The notes below the pieces were generated by a model, which saw only the letters and a list, made by a program, of their open reading frames with translations, searched no databases and was not told the DNA's origin. A stretch of 64,000 bases of DNA from Rhytidiadelphus loreus. Lineage: Eukaryota; Streptophyta; Bryopsida; Hypnales; Hylocomiaceae. The stretch's first letter is position 1; each line of letters starts with the position of its first letter. The stretch spans positions 69,297,348-69,361,347 of the forward strand of contig OX344764.1 of NCBI GenBank assembly GCA_947034895.1, written 5' to 3'. Positions 1-11,814 of the stretch are shown here, one piece after another. Position numbers and translations under genes: made by a program.

Positions 1-321
1 TAGTGCGTAATCATCCCCTGCAGCTTTCGTGCTCCAAAGCGGGAGCTCGAATCCACCACTGGGGTGGTTCAGCAGCTGATCCCAATCGGTAGCTGGGGAT
101 GGCGATGGAGATTCCAAGGAAGTGGCTATGGTGGTTTGCGAATTCGGCGTCGAGTGAAGTGGTTGCCAATCTAAGTGATAGTGGAAAGTGCCGCCGCTGC
201 TACTGCTGTTTCCGAATGGGGGAATTCTCGTCTCCGTTGCAACGAAAACGGGACCTGTGCTGCAGCTGCGCATGAGTCCCATCAACGCTTGCTCCGGCGC
301 TGCTGGTGCCATGATCGCCAT
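1..321 (-). CDS. N-terminal exon of an unrecognised protein, open at the left edge (partial)
   Basis: Read on the minus strand from an ATG at 321, the frame stays open for 107 codons to base 1 with no stop. The protein begins MAIMAPAAPEQALMGLMRS. It is rich in Ser, Pro, Thr and Gly, with a serine/glycine run near residues 39-45 and a short acidic/aromatic stretch (TDWDQLLNHPSGG) near residue 80. This composition suits the disordered N-terminus of a plant regulatory protein. Base composition is clearly higher in GC than the intergenic DNA further right, and codon-like order holds throughout. A second in-frame ATG lies three codons downstream and others at codons 14 and 17. No domain is visible in the part present, so I give no function. 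The rest of the gene lies left of the window. Confidence 0.6.
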   Translation of the reverse strand, partial: MAIMAPAAPEQALMGLMRSCSTGPVFVATETRIPPFGNSSSSGGTFHYHLDWQPLHSTPNSQTTIATSLESPSPSPATDWDQLLNHPSGGFELPLWSTKAAGDDYAL

Positions 322-1964
322 GGTTGGGCTACACGTTTCTACACCGCCACACACACACACAGACTCACTGCTACTATTGCGACTACTGCGACACACACAG
401 CAGCTAATCCTCGCTAGCTAATGACGCCCCCTATGCGAAATCCTCGTAGAAATATGACGAGCTTGGTGTGTGTTGGGATCCTGGCGAAGATCAGCGGAGA
501 CGAGGTATGAACGATTCCTGGGAACTAGCGGTGCCTGATTTCTGGGTTAATGATTTGGAGAAGGATGCAATAAGATAGAGAGCTGATACATCCATACGTG
601 CAGAATTTCAGGGTTTTCGGGTGATCTGTAGGTGAGTCCTAGCTACCTGATTTGCGATCGTACATTGGGGCTGCCCAGATCTGTCCGAAAACACACGAGT
701 TTCCTTACACAAATTCGCGAAAATCTGCTGCACAAGGGAATATTACCATGTTTCACGCTTCCACAGGTATTAAGCAGGGATTTTCCCCAGCTAGGCTACG
801 TTTCCCACTTGTACTGCACCGGCTAACCTTTCCTATATTAAAAAGAAAAAAAAAAAAAAAGATGCGAGCGAACTCACTGAGGCCGGCTTCAGTTGCCTGC
901 CCTGCCTGCACACATGACAACCAATGAATCCCATGGAGAAGATGCGTATTCCGACACGTACGTCAGAACCAAACATAAAACCTGGCATGCAGACCAAACA
1001 TGAATCTGATAATCACATGACAGAAAGAAACCCATTGTTCGTCCGCAAAGGCGCAAACTCATCCTTCTTCTGAGTAACTTTAAAAAAAAACACAAATGCA
1101 AATCCTCCCAAACCCTGATCGCCACTACTAGCTCACACTATTGACCCGTCAACTTCCACCCCATTTCGCAAAACATTAGCAAAACGCTTCACCTCGTACT
1201 TCATCAGTTTCACCTCTCTCTTTCTATCTATCTCTTGGCATTCTCATCCCAAGGCTCCGAACTCACACAACCCTCACTCACGACAAAGCTTCCGTTGCCA
1301 ATTTTTCATGGCAGCTAGCATCCGGCCGAAACACGTTAAGCACAATGCAAAGCACAGGGCGAGAGCTTCATCTTACACGCGCGCACAGCAAGCCCAGCAG
1401 CAAGCGAGCAAGTCAGGAATCTTCCGTTTCCTCTGAGTTGCTGAGATCGTAGACGCAAATCCCACTACTGGAGATTGGAAAAAGCAAGGAATCAAGGACG
1501 GCAACCGAACCCATGCCAATTTCTGGAAGATCGAGCAAATTTGCAATTGCAAGAAGACCAGCCAAGAAGGATCAGAGGCGCCTTCTTTTGTTGTATGCCG
1601 TGGGTGCCTAAATCCCTGCCAAACTCATCCATTTCCTCATCCCCCCCGCCCAACACACTAAGTTAAGCAAGCTTGAGTTCGAGAGGCGTAGGGCCTCCCC
1701 CTACAGTAGCTGGTCCTACAGGAGATTACATACAGCGACTTCACGACTAAATCCCCACCTAATGTAGCCCTCCTTCCCGCAGCCTTCAATGCCCCCACTG
1801 ACAGCCCCTTCCAAATCCCCCCACTCGGATCGCCACATGGCGGACGAATCCTGCGCGCTCACTTTGGAGTCCCATGTCTCTCCCGGATGCTCTCTCCGTC
1901 CGCCCAAGGAAAGAATTTTCGCTAACTAAAGGTAGCCGACCTCATTCCAACCACTTAACCCCCC
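322..1964. other. Upstream region of the left-edge gene, no gene seen
   Basis: This stretch has moderate GC and is the likely promoter and 5' leader of the minus-strand gene starting at 321. It holds a CA microsatellite (about 347-361), an A-rich run (about 841-860) and a pyrimidine-rich stretch near 1210-1235. Short open frames occur on both strands but none has a recognisable protein. Confidence 0.5.
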
Positions 1965-2195
1965 TTAACCCATAAATGCCGCGGAGGACGTTTTTTCGGC
2001 CGATGAATGACAAAGGATCTCTCCGTGTAGGACAGAAATGCAACTATTCATCCTCCAAAATTTGTGTGGAAAGAGAAGATCATCTACAGTAGTTTGTCTT
2101 CCAATGAGTACTTTTTCATTTTTTTGAAGCCAACAATTCACACGATGACAAAAGAGATGATTTCCATGGTGACCGGTCCGGCATTCAAGGGTTAA
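1965..2195 (-). mobile_element. TTAA-flanked MITE, family B copy 1
   Basis: A 231-base unit that begins TTAACCCATAAATG and ends CATTCAAGGGTTAA, so it has short terminal inverted repeats with TTAA at both outer edges. The interior matches the unit at 19875-20104 in reverse orientation over nearly its whole length, including the stretch around GAGGATGAATAGTTGCAC. It carries no transposase. TTAA targets are typical of piggyBac-type transposition; that assignment is inferred from the ends only. Confidence 0.75.
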
Positions 2196-2425
2196 AGGAC
2201 AAAGGGGATGACCTTGGAAATCATCCCCTTTCATTACCTTCTAAATCATGGGCTTCAAGAAATAGCAAAAAGCACTCACTGGAAGTCAAGCTACTGTAGA
2301 AGACCTCCCTTTTCCCTTTTCCACAACAAAATTCCGAGGATGAATAGCTGCACTTTTGTCCTACTACAAGGATTCCCTTGTCATCCATCGGACGCCAAAC
2401 GTCCTCCTTTATGCTTAAAAGTTAA
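2192..2425 (+). mobile_element. TTAA-flanked MITE, family B copy 2, sharing one TTAA with copy 1
   Basis: This second copy of the same family lies in the opposite orientation and abuts copy 1. It starts at the TTAA (2192-2195) that also ends copy 1 and stops at GTTAA (2425). Shared interior landmarks include CACTGGAAGTCAAGCTACTG and GAGGATGAATAGCTGCAC. Its left terminal repeat is decayed (TTAAAGGACAAAG). It is more diverged than the copies at 1965 and 19875. Confidence 0.65.
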
Positions 2426-2954
2426 GCAATTTATCCCCTTGCATTTTCAAGTATGTATTTGGTGAGGGGGGAAATTCCCCCCTTGTGGAGAAATAGGTTT
2501 GAAGAGGGTTTGAAGATTTGTTCCTTTTCTTCCCTCGAAAACGAAATAATTATGAATTTTTTTTCTATATAGATTTCGTTCAACCTATTCTTGTTATATA
2601 GGGCACTTCATTTTCAACCACAGGCTGATTACAAATCCGACCATGCTTCAATGTAGGTGATAATTGCGGCTTCTAATGTACATGGTCTTGTGATCATTGT
2701 ATGCTTTCAATGTACACCTCCCCGACATTTGTGTTGTGTGAGTTGTAACCCTACACCACAACTGATCGTAAACAAAACAATCTAACTAGCAAAAATAGGT
2801 AGTGGTTATAAAAAGTCGGCTACCTTAGTAAGTTACTGGAGTCTAATTAATGGTCTCACTGATGCTCTCCCTAATCATCTCCCCGAAGTAGAATCTCACC
2901 TACAAGGCGGGATTGTGTAGCTGTAGCTACTGCGTATTCATTACCGACCTTCTA
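2426..2954. other. AT-rich spacer, no gene seen
   Basis: No coding signal is visible. A motif CACCTCCCCGACA near 2715-2728 resembles the right end of the element at 14221-14783, but no matching left end was found. Confidence 0.4.
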
Positions 2955-3280
2955 AGGTAGGAGGTCCATAAATGGACAATGAAAGGCTGTAACTGAATTT
3001 TGGGGAGGTGAAACATCTTGAAATTTTTTTTTAGCAAATTTTCCTTGAGAGACAAGTGGAATTGACATCTAACCCAAGTCATTTCATATTTTTTAGAGCT
3101 CTGTGGAATTAATTATGAAATTTTGAAGTTGAAATGGCATAGGGTTTAAAATGGCTCACCTCCTTGAATGTACATTGTTTGTACATTGCTAAAGGTTATG
3201 AAAAAGCAACACGTACAAATAGTGTGCATTTAAGGAGGTGGGCTACTTTAGAGCCTAATCGCTTTTAGAACCTCCTACCT
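2955..3280. mobile_element. TA-flanked MITE, family C copy 1
   Basis: The unit begins AGGTAGGAGGTCC and ends with the inverse, GAACCTCCTACCT, and is bordered by TA on both sides (2953-2954, 3281-3282). A TA target duplication with short terminal repeats is the pattern of Tc1/mariner-type non-autonomous elements. Related units occur at 10227-10549, 31735-31975 and 36676-37087. No coding capacity. Confidence 0.65.
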
Positions 3281-3379
3281 TAAAAGCATTGCCAATTTCT
3301 CCAACTAAAGTAAATGTATCCATATTCGATCACTTAAGGTATTTTGCAACAGATAATCAGTAGTTTCAGGTGCAACGAA

Positions 3380-4130
3380 TTTTTCTATGTAGAAAAATAG
3401 AAAACATGGGGATTGCAAATTTTTTGTAATTTCATTGCCAAAATTGAAATTACTATGAATTTTGGGAGCCCAAAATGCTTTGAGCTCATAGCCAATGTTT
3501 AGGGTCTTCGAATTCTAATCATTCAAGAACTGCTTTCTGCTCACTACTTCCTAATACTTTGTTGCTCACTAATTTGGGACATGTGTCGTAATCTTATTGG
3601 TCCCAACCTTGAAAAAAAGATAAAAACACATTCCAAGCTTTGGTTGGAAACAATGCCCCCTACAAGTTGGGTATGGTTTGTGGTCGACAATGGGTACATT
3701 TACCTTAGGCCTACAAAGGCAATAAGTTACATGGCAAACATGTTGGACCAATGTTTGGCAAAATTCATTTTTTCTTCTAAGGTAGGACCACCCATTCCGG
3801 ACCAAAGCCCCATGCCCAACCGTAGAGTGTAGTTATTTTCAACCAAGGCTAGAACAAATTTCCAACTAAAGCTTAGAATGTTCTTTTTTCTCCTTTTCAA
3901 GGTTGGGATTAGTAAGTTCATGACACATATCCCAAAGTAGTGAGCAAGAATGTAGGAAGTAGTGAGTGGTAAAGTAGTTCTTGAATGATCGGAACTAATT
4001 GGAAAACTCTAGATATTGGTCATGGGTCTAGACCAACTTTGGACTTCCAAAATTCATAGTAATTTCAATTCAAGCGATAAAATTACCAAATTTTTGGCAA
4101 TCCTCATCATTTCTATCTTTGCACCTCCAA
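3380..4130. repeat. Long imperfect foldback (arms of roughly 300 bases)
   Basis: The left half (about 3380-3660) is repeated in inverse order in the right half (about 3830-4130). Paired landmarks are CACTACTTCCTA near 3543 with TAGGAAGTAGTGAG near 3953-3966, CCCAACCTTGAAAA near 3602 with its inverse near 3897-3908, and AATTCATAGTAATTTCAATT near 4049 with its inverse near 3446. A one-armed relative lies at about 37110-37265. This looks like a foldback transposon or an inverted duplication of a dispersed repeat. No TSD was identified. Confidence 0.65.
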
Positions 4131-4304
4131 AAATATTTGTTTTGCCTTGCACTACTCCAAACCATGTCTACAATTGCATATTTGATCAATTATGGGTGAC
4201 TCCTCTATAGGACAGGTTCATTTGCAATCAAAGGGACCTTGTAGATTTTTGGTTTGTTCTTTATATTGTTTAATGCCAAGGACATTGATAGAAAAATAAA
4301 AATT

Positions 4305-5035
4305 TTAAACCCTAGAGTTCTTTGACTATTTTCACAATAAGTGTCTAAAATTATCACTTTCTATAGTAGAACCTCTCTAAAGTAATATTAATTGCATGGT
4401 CCCAACTTGGTTCACATACAAATGTCATTATGCAATCCTCCCTAATGTAATATAGTCAACCCAATCCCAATCTTATTACTTTTGGAGAGGTTCAATTGTA
4501 GAACATTGAGAACATTATTCAAATTTTCAACCATATAATTTGTACTACCTTTGTTCCAAAATGATCTTCCTATTGGACAAAATATTCTAAAATAAGGCTA
4601 AAAATAACATTTAAAAAATCAATTTTGCACTATAAGTAAAGATTAGCATTCTAGTGCCAATTTCAAAGATGATGGAGGTGTTTGGCATACACAAAAATCT
4701 TGCATTGTAAAGATGTCCAAATGCTAAAAAAAAATTCCACTTATTATTTCTCTATATTACTTGAATGAGTGGAAATAATTTTAAACCATTTGGCTTCATA
4801 GATTGTGAGATATAAGCTTTTGAAGTTAATAAAAAAAACCTTGCACGACATGCTTGCCCTTTTGAAGCCCCATAACTTTTGACTTAGGCATACAATTGGA
4901 AAAAAAAATTATATTTTTTGGGAAGCTTATAGAAATGTGCATCTTTGATAAGAATTTCACTTTCTTCCGCTCAAAATTGACTTTAGATGAACCTTATAAA
5001 AACTCCACAAGAGTTTAAAGAACTTTAGGGGTTAA
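4305..5035. mobile_element. TTAA-flanked non-autonomous element, separate interior
   Basis: The left end reads TTAAACCCTAGAGTTCTTTG and the right end is the near inverse, CAAAGAACTTTAGGGGTTAA in simplified form (AAAGAACTTTAGGGGTTAA as seen). The terminal match is about 18-20 bases, bordered by TTAA. The interior is AT-rich, does not match families A or B, and has no coding frame. Confidence 0.6.
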
Positions 5036-6489
5036 AATGGTTCACATTCATTGCTTAAGATTTTAATAATTGTCTTACATCTTAGAATGATGCTTTTGGA
5101 TAATCATCAAAGTACTATAGGGACTCAATTAAGCCCAAAAATTGTAAATGGCAACAATAGTTCACTTATATTGTTCACAATGAGAAGCAATACATTCTTA
5201 GCTTGATCATGAAAGTGAGTGAAAGAAAGTTTTGAGTTAGGTTTGTCTATCTTCTAAGATTTGGTGTGAAAAAGTAGATATCACATTGATAAAAGCAAGT
5301 CAAGTGTAAATATCATCCGCTTATAATTAGTTCTCTTTCTAAACATTGACTCTTCTCATCAACAAGCTAATCTTTCTATTGCATGCTAAGCAACTCACCA
5401 AATTTGAATGCCAAATTGAATTGTCTAGTTTTTAAAATAAATATATCATATAAAGTCAATTCAAAGGCTAGCTTTTGAATGCCAAATTGACCAAATTTGG
5501 TTAATTCATCTTGAGATTTTAGCAATTGTCACCCAAACCAATTCTACCATTTTTCATCAATCCAAGTACTGGTAAACTTTCTACAAACTCCCCAAGAACA
5601 TGGCCAACATAAAAATGAGATTTGGAGATGTGTAACAATTATTATGAGCCTTCAAATCTCACTCAAAGTGCTCAAAGTTACAAGGTCATCTTTTAATCCT
5701 TAAAGGTCTCAAAAATATTTTTAGATTGTTTAAATTTCTTGTATATGTGTGCCTTCTGCTTTGATATTATCATAATTGACTATATGCATTATTAAATTTA
5801 AGTACTAATTCCTTCCACAGTTCATAGTGTATGTGAATACAAAGTCGGATTTTAGAATACAATGGAAATTTTACAAGACTTTATATGCTATATTTATATA
5901 CAATCTCCTAGGTACTATTAAGGGTTATCCAAAATTTGGGTCCAAGGATGGCCAAATTAGAATCGGCCGAAATGATCCAAAACGATCCTCTAGAAATGGC
6001 CAATAAATGCCAACATGGTTGTTGCCAGGGTGGAGCTTTGGACAATGACATGAGATTTTAGAGGCAGTGCTACTAGTAGTAGCAAGTCATGAAAAAACAA
6101 TATACAACAATGGGATCATTTTCTTGTCTTTTGGGTCTTATAAAATATATATTGTTGCCAACACTTGTATCGCATGCTAGGACTTCCCACATGGCAACAA
6201 TCATCTTGATAGCTAAAAATATATTATTCAATTCAACATCTTCATTGCTTGAAGTGACGAGGTGCCAACATGGTCCTTGCAATTTGTACATGACAAGGAC
6301 ACATGGCCATTGCTACGTAGGTTGGGCACAAGTACTTGTTGCCAACTTAGCCTGTACCACCAACATCCCATTGGGCCATAGATTTGATGGAAACAATGAC
6401 CATATAAACATGGAATTACCCCTTTCCTACATACCAAACAATTAATTCCCAAGCCAAAAGTACCAAGCATGTTGAGACTTGAATTCTTC
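5036..6489. other. AT-rich intergenic DNA, no gene seen
   Basis: No supported gene. Open frames at 6089-6445 (+) and 6228-6470 (-) overlap each other, resemble no known protein and sit in repeat-like sequence (several near-copies of a GCCAACATGG motif). I regard them as chance. Confidence 0.4.
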
Positions 6490-6733
6490 TCTAATGCCTT
6501 GAAATGCTAGGCTAGTCACCGTGGAAATCATTCTTTGGGGGGCACCATGTGAATCACTTGCTTAAAAAAATAAAAAAATAAAAAAAACACTCGTTGTAGA
6601 TCAAATTATTGCACAAGATCTCCCCTTCCCCCCACAAAATTCCTAGGATCAACATTTGCACTTTGGTCTTACATAGAAGGATTCTTTGTCATCCATCAAA
6701 CACTTTTAGGTTGCCGTGTTGTTACAAGATTAA
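6490..6733 (+). mobile_element. Degenerate family B MITE
   Basis: Diverged copy of the family seen at 1965-2425 and 19875-20104. Shared landmarks in order are a GTGGAAATCATTCTTTG block, CATGTGAATCACTTGCTTAA, an A-rich run, and AGAAGGATTCTTTGTCATCC. Both ends are eroded, so the boundaries are approximate. Confidence 0.5.
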
Positions 6734-7079
6734 GGGCTAAACAATAATTTGTTTCATTTGCAGATGATGACAACAACAAAAGATAAAAGAAAAAGAAAAA
6801 GAATACAATTAGAAAGAAGAAGAAGAATCCTCTAACTCATTAGGTACCCTTTGCGAAGGTCAAATTTGGGCAGAAATTAAGTCATTTTCCGTGAAAAAGT
6901 GCCATATGTCATCTTGTGAATGGTCTGAGGTGACACGGATCCTTGAGAATCCAACGTGAAAATTCAATTTTGGTCGAATCAGAGATTCATGTACAGTACC
7001 TTGCTGTGCAGATTATTGCCATTGTCGGTAGTTACTGGTTCATGTTTTTGGTGCTAAGCCAGTGGATTTGCTGGGAATT

Positions 7080-7372
7080 GACGGAAGCCCCCCGCCACTA
7101 GTTATGTTATGGCTGTTGGTCCTGCAGGGAAAGTGTTTCTTGATGTATCCGTCACACTTTTGCAAAAGAGGCTGCTGGGTAGTTGGCTATGGCTGCTGCT
7201 GGCCTTGAAAGAAAGATAAAACTGCGGCTTGCTGACTAAGCTGGCAGCTACCACTGGAACAGCCATCCCAGGTACATGGGATGGGGCTGATAAGGTTGTG
7301 AGAATTACACCCCAAACCGTCCGTGTACCCATTCCTGACCTCACCAATCGACTTCTATTGAAAGTGTCCTAA
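7080..7372. other. GC-richer island, possible decayed coding fragment
   Basis: The plus strand holds two short open frames with protein-like composition. One contains PPATSYVMAVGPAGKVFLDV near 7088-7147. The other contains TGTAIPGTWDGADKVV near 7256-7303 and ends at a stop near 7372. There are no start codons or clear splice sites, and I do not recognise the family. It may be a captured gene fragment or transposon remnant. Confidence 0.25.
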
Positions 7373-7599
7373 AAAAGTGCAATTAAATTTTTGTTCCCAT
7401 ACTTATTAGGGCCTCCTTACATGTATCAGTCATCGGGGAACTTTCACAGTGGGTGCTACAGGGAAAAATAGACATTGCACTTTCATGTGGACCCAGTAGG
7501 TGGGGATGGAGACAATAAAAAAAATCCACGTATTAGATTCCCTAGTCTCCACCAATGAGGTTGTCCACTGATATTGGTGAAACTTCAACTCCTCCTTTC

Positions 7600-7800
7600 T
7601 CGCTTGCCCACCCTGGCAAGACCATCGGTGGAGTTGCTTTTGTCTTCTTGTTTGAATTAGTGGAAAGCTTGCCCACCAGGTGAGCATGTAAGCTGACCCT
7701 TAGGGTGGGCTTAGGTGGAAAGCCCGATGGGCAGAAAAAGTACGAAAAGACAAGAAGAAATCCACCGATCGTTGGTGAGCGTGGATGTAGGAGAATGGGT
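7600..7800. repeat. Imperfect inverted repeat around 7620-7780
   Basis: ACCATCGGTGGAGTTGCTTT near 7610-7640 is followed about 130 bases later by its near inverse, AAGAAATCCACCGATCGTTG, near 7755-7775. Between them lie copies of the words GCCCACC and GGTGGAAAG. No TSD was recognised. It may be a small foldback element. Confidence 0.4.
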
Positions 7801-7943
7801 TTCATTGATAGTAAGGTAGACCAACCCATTTTTGCTCATTCTACTTTTGGCCCCAATATTGTTCCAAAACTCATCCAAATTTGTTCATAGGCACTGTGTG
7901 ATGCCAACAAGGGGGGACATGTCAATCCTTTATTGGTGATTAC

Positions 7944-8887
7944 TTAATCCCTAAAGGACCAAGACCTTTTTTCTGCCAGAAAACACTCAAAACTGTCATA
8001 CCTATAGCAAGGAGTAAAAACAATTTTAAAAATTGTTTTTTTTTTCATATCTAACCGTAGGATCTTACACCTAAATAGTATGAGAGTGTGTGGAAAAAAT
8101 TTCAGAATTTTTGACCGCTCAGATTGCAAGATATCTGCGTTTAAAGTGGAAAAAACAAGTTTTTCAGCACATTGCGGGACTAGATTTTTTGACTTTGAAC
8201 ATTTTTAACTTAAATTTTTTGCACTACAGAGTTTTGAGCTTTAAATCTTTATAGTGGAGAATTGAGTTGAGAGTCTAGGTAAGAAAAAAAAATTCAAAAA
8301 GAAATTAATTATCATTCTTAAAAAAATTGTTAAGTAGAAGTAGGTATGAGATAGAAGGAAAATCTAAAATATTCATATATTTTAGATGAAATTAAAATGC
8401 ACTAATCCCAATGGTGAGATTGTTCTAGCAAGAAAATCAGACCATGAAAAAAAAAATTTGATAAATTTGAAAGATTGCATTCAGAAATGAATCCTACAAG
8501 TTATTTTTTTCAAGAAGATGCTCTAACTGCCCCCAAAACAAGAATGTCCATAACTTTCTCATAACATATCCAAATGAAATGAATCAAAGCTTTCCAAATA
8601 GACAAAAATATAATCTACGAGAAAAAATAATTTTAAAAAGAAAATTCAAATTTTTGTCCATTTTTTTTGGGCTGCCCGAGCTGCCCGCCGTCCCCTCGTT
8701 TGAGCTTATTTGGTCATTACTATTGTTCCCGGGCACCGATTTTGAAAAAAATTATATTCCCATGAAGCTAATCAACTTTTCTACCTCCAAAAAAAATTTC
8801 AAAAAATCAGGAGAAAATTTCAGCCCGTAGGTACATGCCCGAAAACGCATTTGTCCCCCGAAGGGACAATTGGCCTTCAGGGATTAA
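7944..8887 (+). mobile_element. TTAA-flanked element, family A copy 1
   Basis: A 944-base unit beginning TTAATCCCTAAAGGACCAAG and ending TTGGCCTTCAGGGATTAA, giving roughly 18-base terminal inverted repeats with TTAA at both edges. The interior is close to the unit at 20233-21142, with long stretches that look identical (for example 8266-8346 against 20543-20631). No transposase frame is present; the longest frames are under 100 codons and not conserved between copies. The TTAA plus CCC ends suggest mobilisation by a piggyBac-like transposase (inference). Confidence 0.75.
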
Positions 8888-10226
8888 GTGCCATTAGATA
8901 CATAGAAAGGTGATTATGGGTTGTTTATAGGTTGTTTTTTACTCCACTCTATGAGCAGTTTTGTAATTTTAGGGCTAGACCACTTTAGAAATTCACAAAA
9001 ATCACAATTTCAATTAGAAAATTATAATTCCACTTGGGTTTGATTCATGAAGCAAGCGCACACCTCTAAAATATATGTGACCTTCTTGGAGTTGGCCCAA
9101 AGATATATTCATCAAGGTGGTAATAGGCTTATTTACCTTAGTGCATTCTACATCGTAGTGAAGAAACATAAAAGGGCATTCTATATTTCAATATCAGTGA
9201 ACCCACCCACCCAAGATACATGTAAAGAGGTCCTTAGGGGTGTTTCACATTATGTCCCAAGTCCCAAGTCCTACTAAATTTTCAAAATCTAATTTGTAGA
9301 GTTGAAAACTGAGACTTTTAACTTGTGAAAACAAGAAAATTAAATAAGTAAATAAAACATAAATTGATCATTTGTTACAACTCTATAAAGATGGATAAAT
9401 TGCAAGTGTGATTTTGGGAGGTTTAGGGTCAATATATGACAAAAAATAATAAAGTTTTTTCTTGAAATCACCTCACTACATTAGTTCTAACATTGTTGTT
9501 GTTGTTCATAGTGTTTGGGGGTGCATATTAATACCAATGTCATTGGCCACATTTATTATGTTTTTTTATTGTGTATAGAGGTTGATTACTAGAGTATTTA
9601 CGTGTGACAAGTTAAGCATAACAAGTGCACTTTCCCTTCAACATCCCATATTTTGCCAAAAGGAGTTAGTATATGTAGTTTTTCTTACGTAACCAATAGA
9701 TTATTTTTTTGCATTTTTCTACTAATAATAGCATTTCCACTCTTTTATTGAGAAGGGTCTTGTCTTGGTCTATGGTAAGCTTGGGCTTAAATTTGTACCC
9801 CACCGCAAACTCGCCATTGCCCAATTCTATTGTGGGCTCCTCAAAAACGATGTTGCACATAGAATTATGTTGTGCCTAGGCATTTTGCACTTGGAGCTTG
9901 GATTCCAACAAGCATCATTTTATTGTCACCTTGTTATGTTGTCAAAGAGTCCAAATTAAAAAGAGTGGTTGGCAAATGGTGAATTCAAGCTTTGGAAAAG
10001 AAACAATGCTTCCCTTCAATCAAGCAACAAACTAAATTCAACATTCCTTTTGCATAAATCAAGTTATTTCGGGGACAATACAACAAACATGATGGTCGGG
10101 GTTTAACCCAACCCATTCCACATTTTCAAATTATGAGCCTAGGGCAAGCTGCATTAGCATAGGATTTTAACCATACAATGGTGGAGATGCTCTAAGAGAC
10201 TTTGCAATAAGTTTAGGAAGTATCTA
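8888..10226. other. AT-rich intergenic DNA, no intact gene
   Basis: No intact gene. On the minus strand, 9666-9860 has a coding-like frame containing VFEEPTIELGNGEFAVGYKF. It is preceded by a stop and runs into AT-rich sequence, so it may be an old gene or retroelement fragment. I cannot name it. Confidence 0.3.
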
Positions 10227-10549
10227 TGGTAGGAGTTCCATAAAGCGTCCAGGCTCTAAAATTAAGCATCTTTTAACTTAAAGGTACGTTTTGCTTTCTC
10301 AATGCACTAGCAATGTATAAAATAAAAATGTACATTTCAAGAGGTGGACACTTTTAGTGATTATTGCATTTCAACTTCAAAAATTCATAACTAATTCCTC
10401 AAAGCTCCAAAATATATGAAACAACTTGGGCTAGATGCCAATTCCATTTTTCTTTCAAATTTTTTTTATTGAAAACCATTTCAAGAGGTCTATCCTCTCC
10501 AAATTGATTATCAGCTATTAAATCATGTGTGCTTTATAGACCTCCTTGA
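10227..10549. mobile_element. Family C MITE copy 2 (inverted relative to copy 1)
   Basis: The left edge TGGTAGGAGTTCCATAAAGC follows a TA, and the right edge GCTTTATAGACCTCCT is its near inverse. The interior matches 2955-3280 in reverse orientation, for example CTTCAAAAATTCATAACTAA against the inverse in copy 1. The terminal repeats are partly decayed. Confidence 0.55.
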
Positions 10550-10651
10550 GTTGCACTTATGGCGTATCATGGACTCTAAATATTACAAGCCCACCTTATA
10601 AATCCCCAAACTAATTTTTTTTTTTTTTTAATTTTTTAATTTTACTGTTGA

Positions 10652-11104
10652 TGAACACTGGTTGATTTTACTTCGCGGCTCTGCCATTTGGATCATCTGG
10701 ATCTCCCGCAACAGCAAGGTGTTTGCCCAGGATTTATGGCCGACCCAGCTTATCCACAGCACTATGTGGGAGGCTCTTCTCGATGCGGGTCGTGCAGCAC
10801 AACTGAAGGCCCAAATCGCGATCCGTCGGCGGCCTACTCATAGTGTTAAAATTTGGGCTAAGTTTGATAGTATCTAGCTTAAATCTCCTATCCTCGCATT
10901 TAGGGTTGATAACACCATTTGTTGGAACTTGAAGGGTCCGCCTTCTTGTTCCTTTCTCTAGTCTGGTTTGGGTTTGGTTTTCCTGTGTTTTGCTCTTATC
11001 TCTTCATTTGTCCGGCCTTTGTGGCTTGGACGCTTTGTTCTGTGACTTTTTTTAATGCAATGGTTCTGCCATTTGTTCAAAAAAAAAAAAAAAAAAAAAA
11101 AAAA
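10652..11104 (+). mobile_element. 5'-truncated LINE (L1-like) 3' end with poly(A) tail
   Basis: An open frame encoding LILLRGSAIWIIWISRNSKV and onward ends at a stop near 10877. This Trp-rich pattern (a WxIWxxRN core) is typical of the C-terminal part of plant L1-type reverse transcriptase polyproteins. A pyrimidine-rich 3' UTR follows and then about 26 A residues (11079-11104). The GC content is well above the surroundings. A short word CACTGGT occurs at both edges (about 10649 and 11106) and could be a target duplication. The insertion is dead on arrival because almost all of the coding region is missing. Confidence 0.75.
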
Positions 11105-11814
11105 CCCACTGGTGTGAATGCTCCAGCCTCAAGATTAGAATGCCAATTCCACGAGATCCGGATCTGCAATAAATTCATCTTCACTAATCATGTTGAAACT
11201 CTCTCACGGTTGGAATTGGCATCTTAATCATGAGGGGAGGGGATTAAACAAATGAAAAACTAAATTATAACTTTTCAATAGGATTTGTCCATGTGTTAAA
11301 AAAAGTTAAAAAGTTAAAATTTAAAAACTAAATTAGAACTAGAAATCATTTGATGATATTAAGTTACTACTACCCCCAATAGAACTACCTAATATACATC
11401 CAGCTGCAATAATTATGAATCTATGATCTTGGGCTTTGACCCAGTTTTCCTGAAATAAACTTCCTACAGGGGCTCTGAATCCAATTTCTGAATTTGGAGG
11501 GCAATGGATTTGGGGACTTTGTAAGGTTGCCTGCATTTGGGGGGAAGATAAACTTTTTGAAATAATGTATGATTTTGTCTATTGTTGTCAAAAATAGTGA
11601 AATATGAATCTTTTCCACTTGACCTAGGTTATTTTTTGTGCCTTGCATTTTTTGTTCGTATTACATGACAAGTTTGTCCTTTCCGACTAGCTTTGTAGAA
11701 TTGCCTGTCTTCAAATTTCTAAAGATGGTTGTGTATTGGTTAATTGTTCTTGAGATTTGATAACTAATCTACATATCATTCCAAAGATTGTGAAAGTTCT
11801 ATGTTCAAGTTGTA

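Noticed and set aside
1965..2234. Minus-strand frame of 89 codons with a partly shared peptide in 19929-20123 and 2208-2465
   Set aside because: The shared residues follow from the same family B MITE sequence; frames differ in length, break at different points and span element edges.
6089..6445. 118-codon plus-strand frame
   Set aside because: It overlaps an antisense frame of similar length, matches no family and lies in repeat-like sequence.
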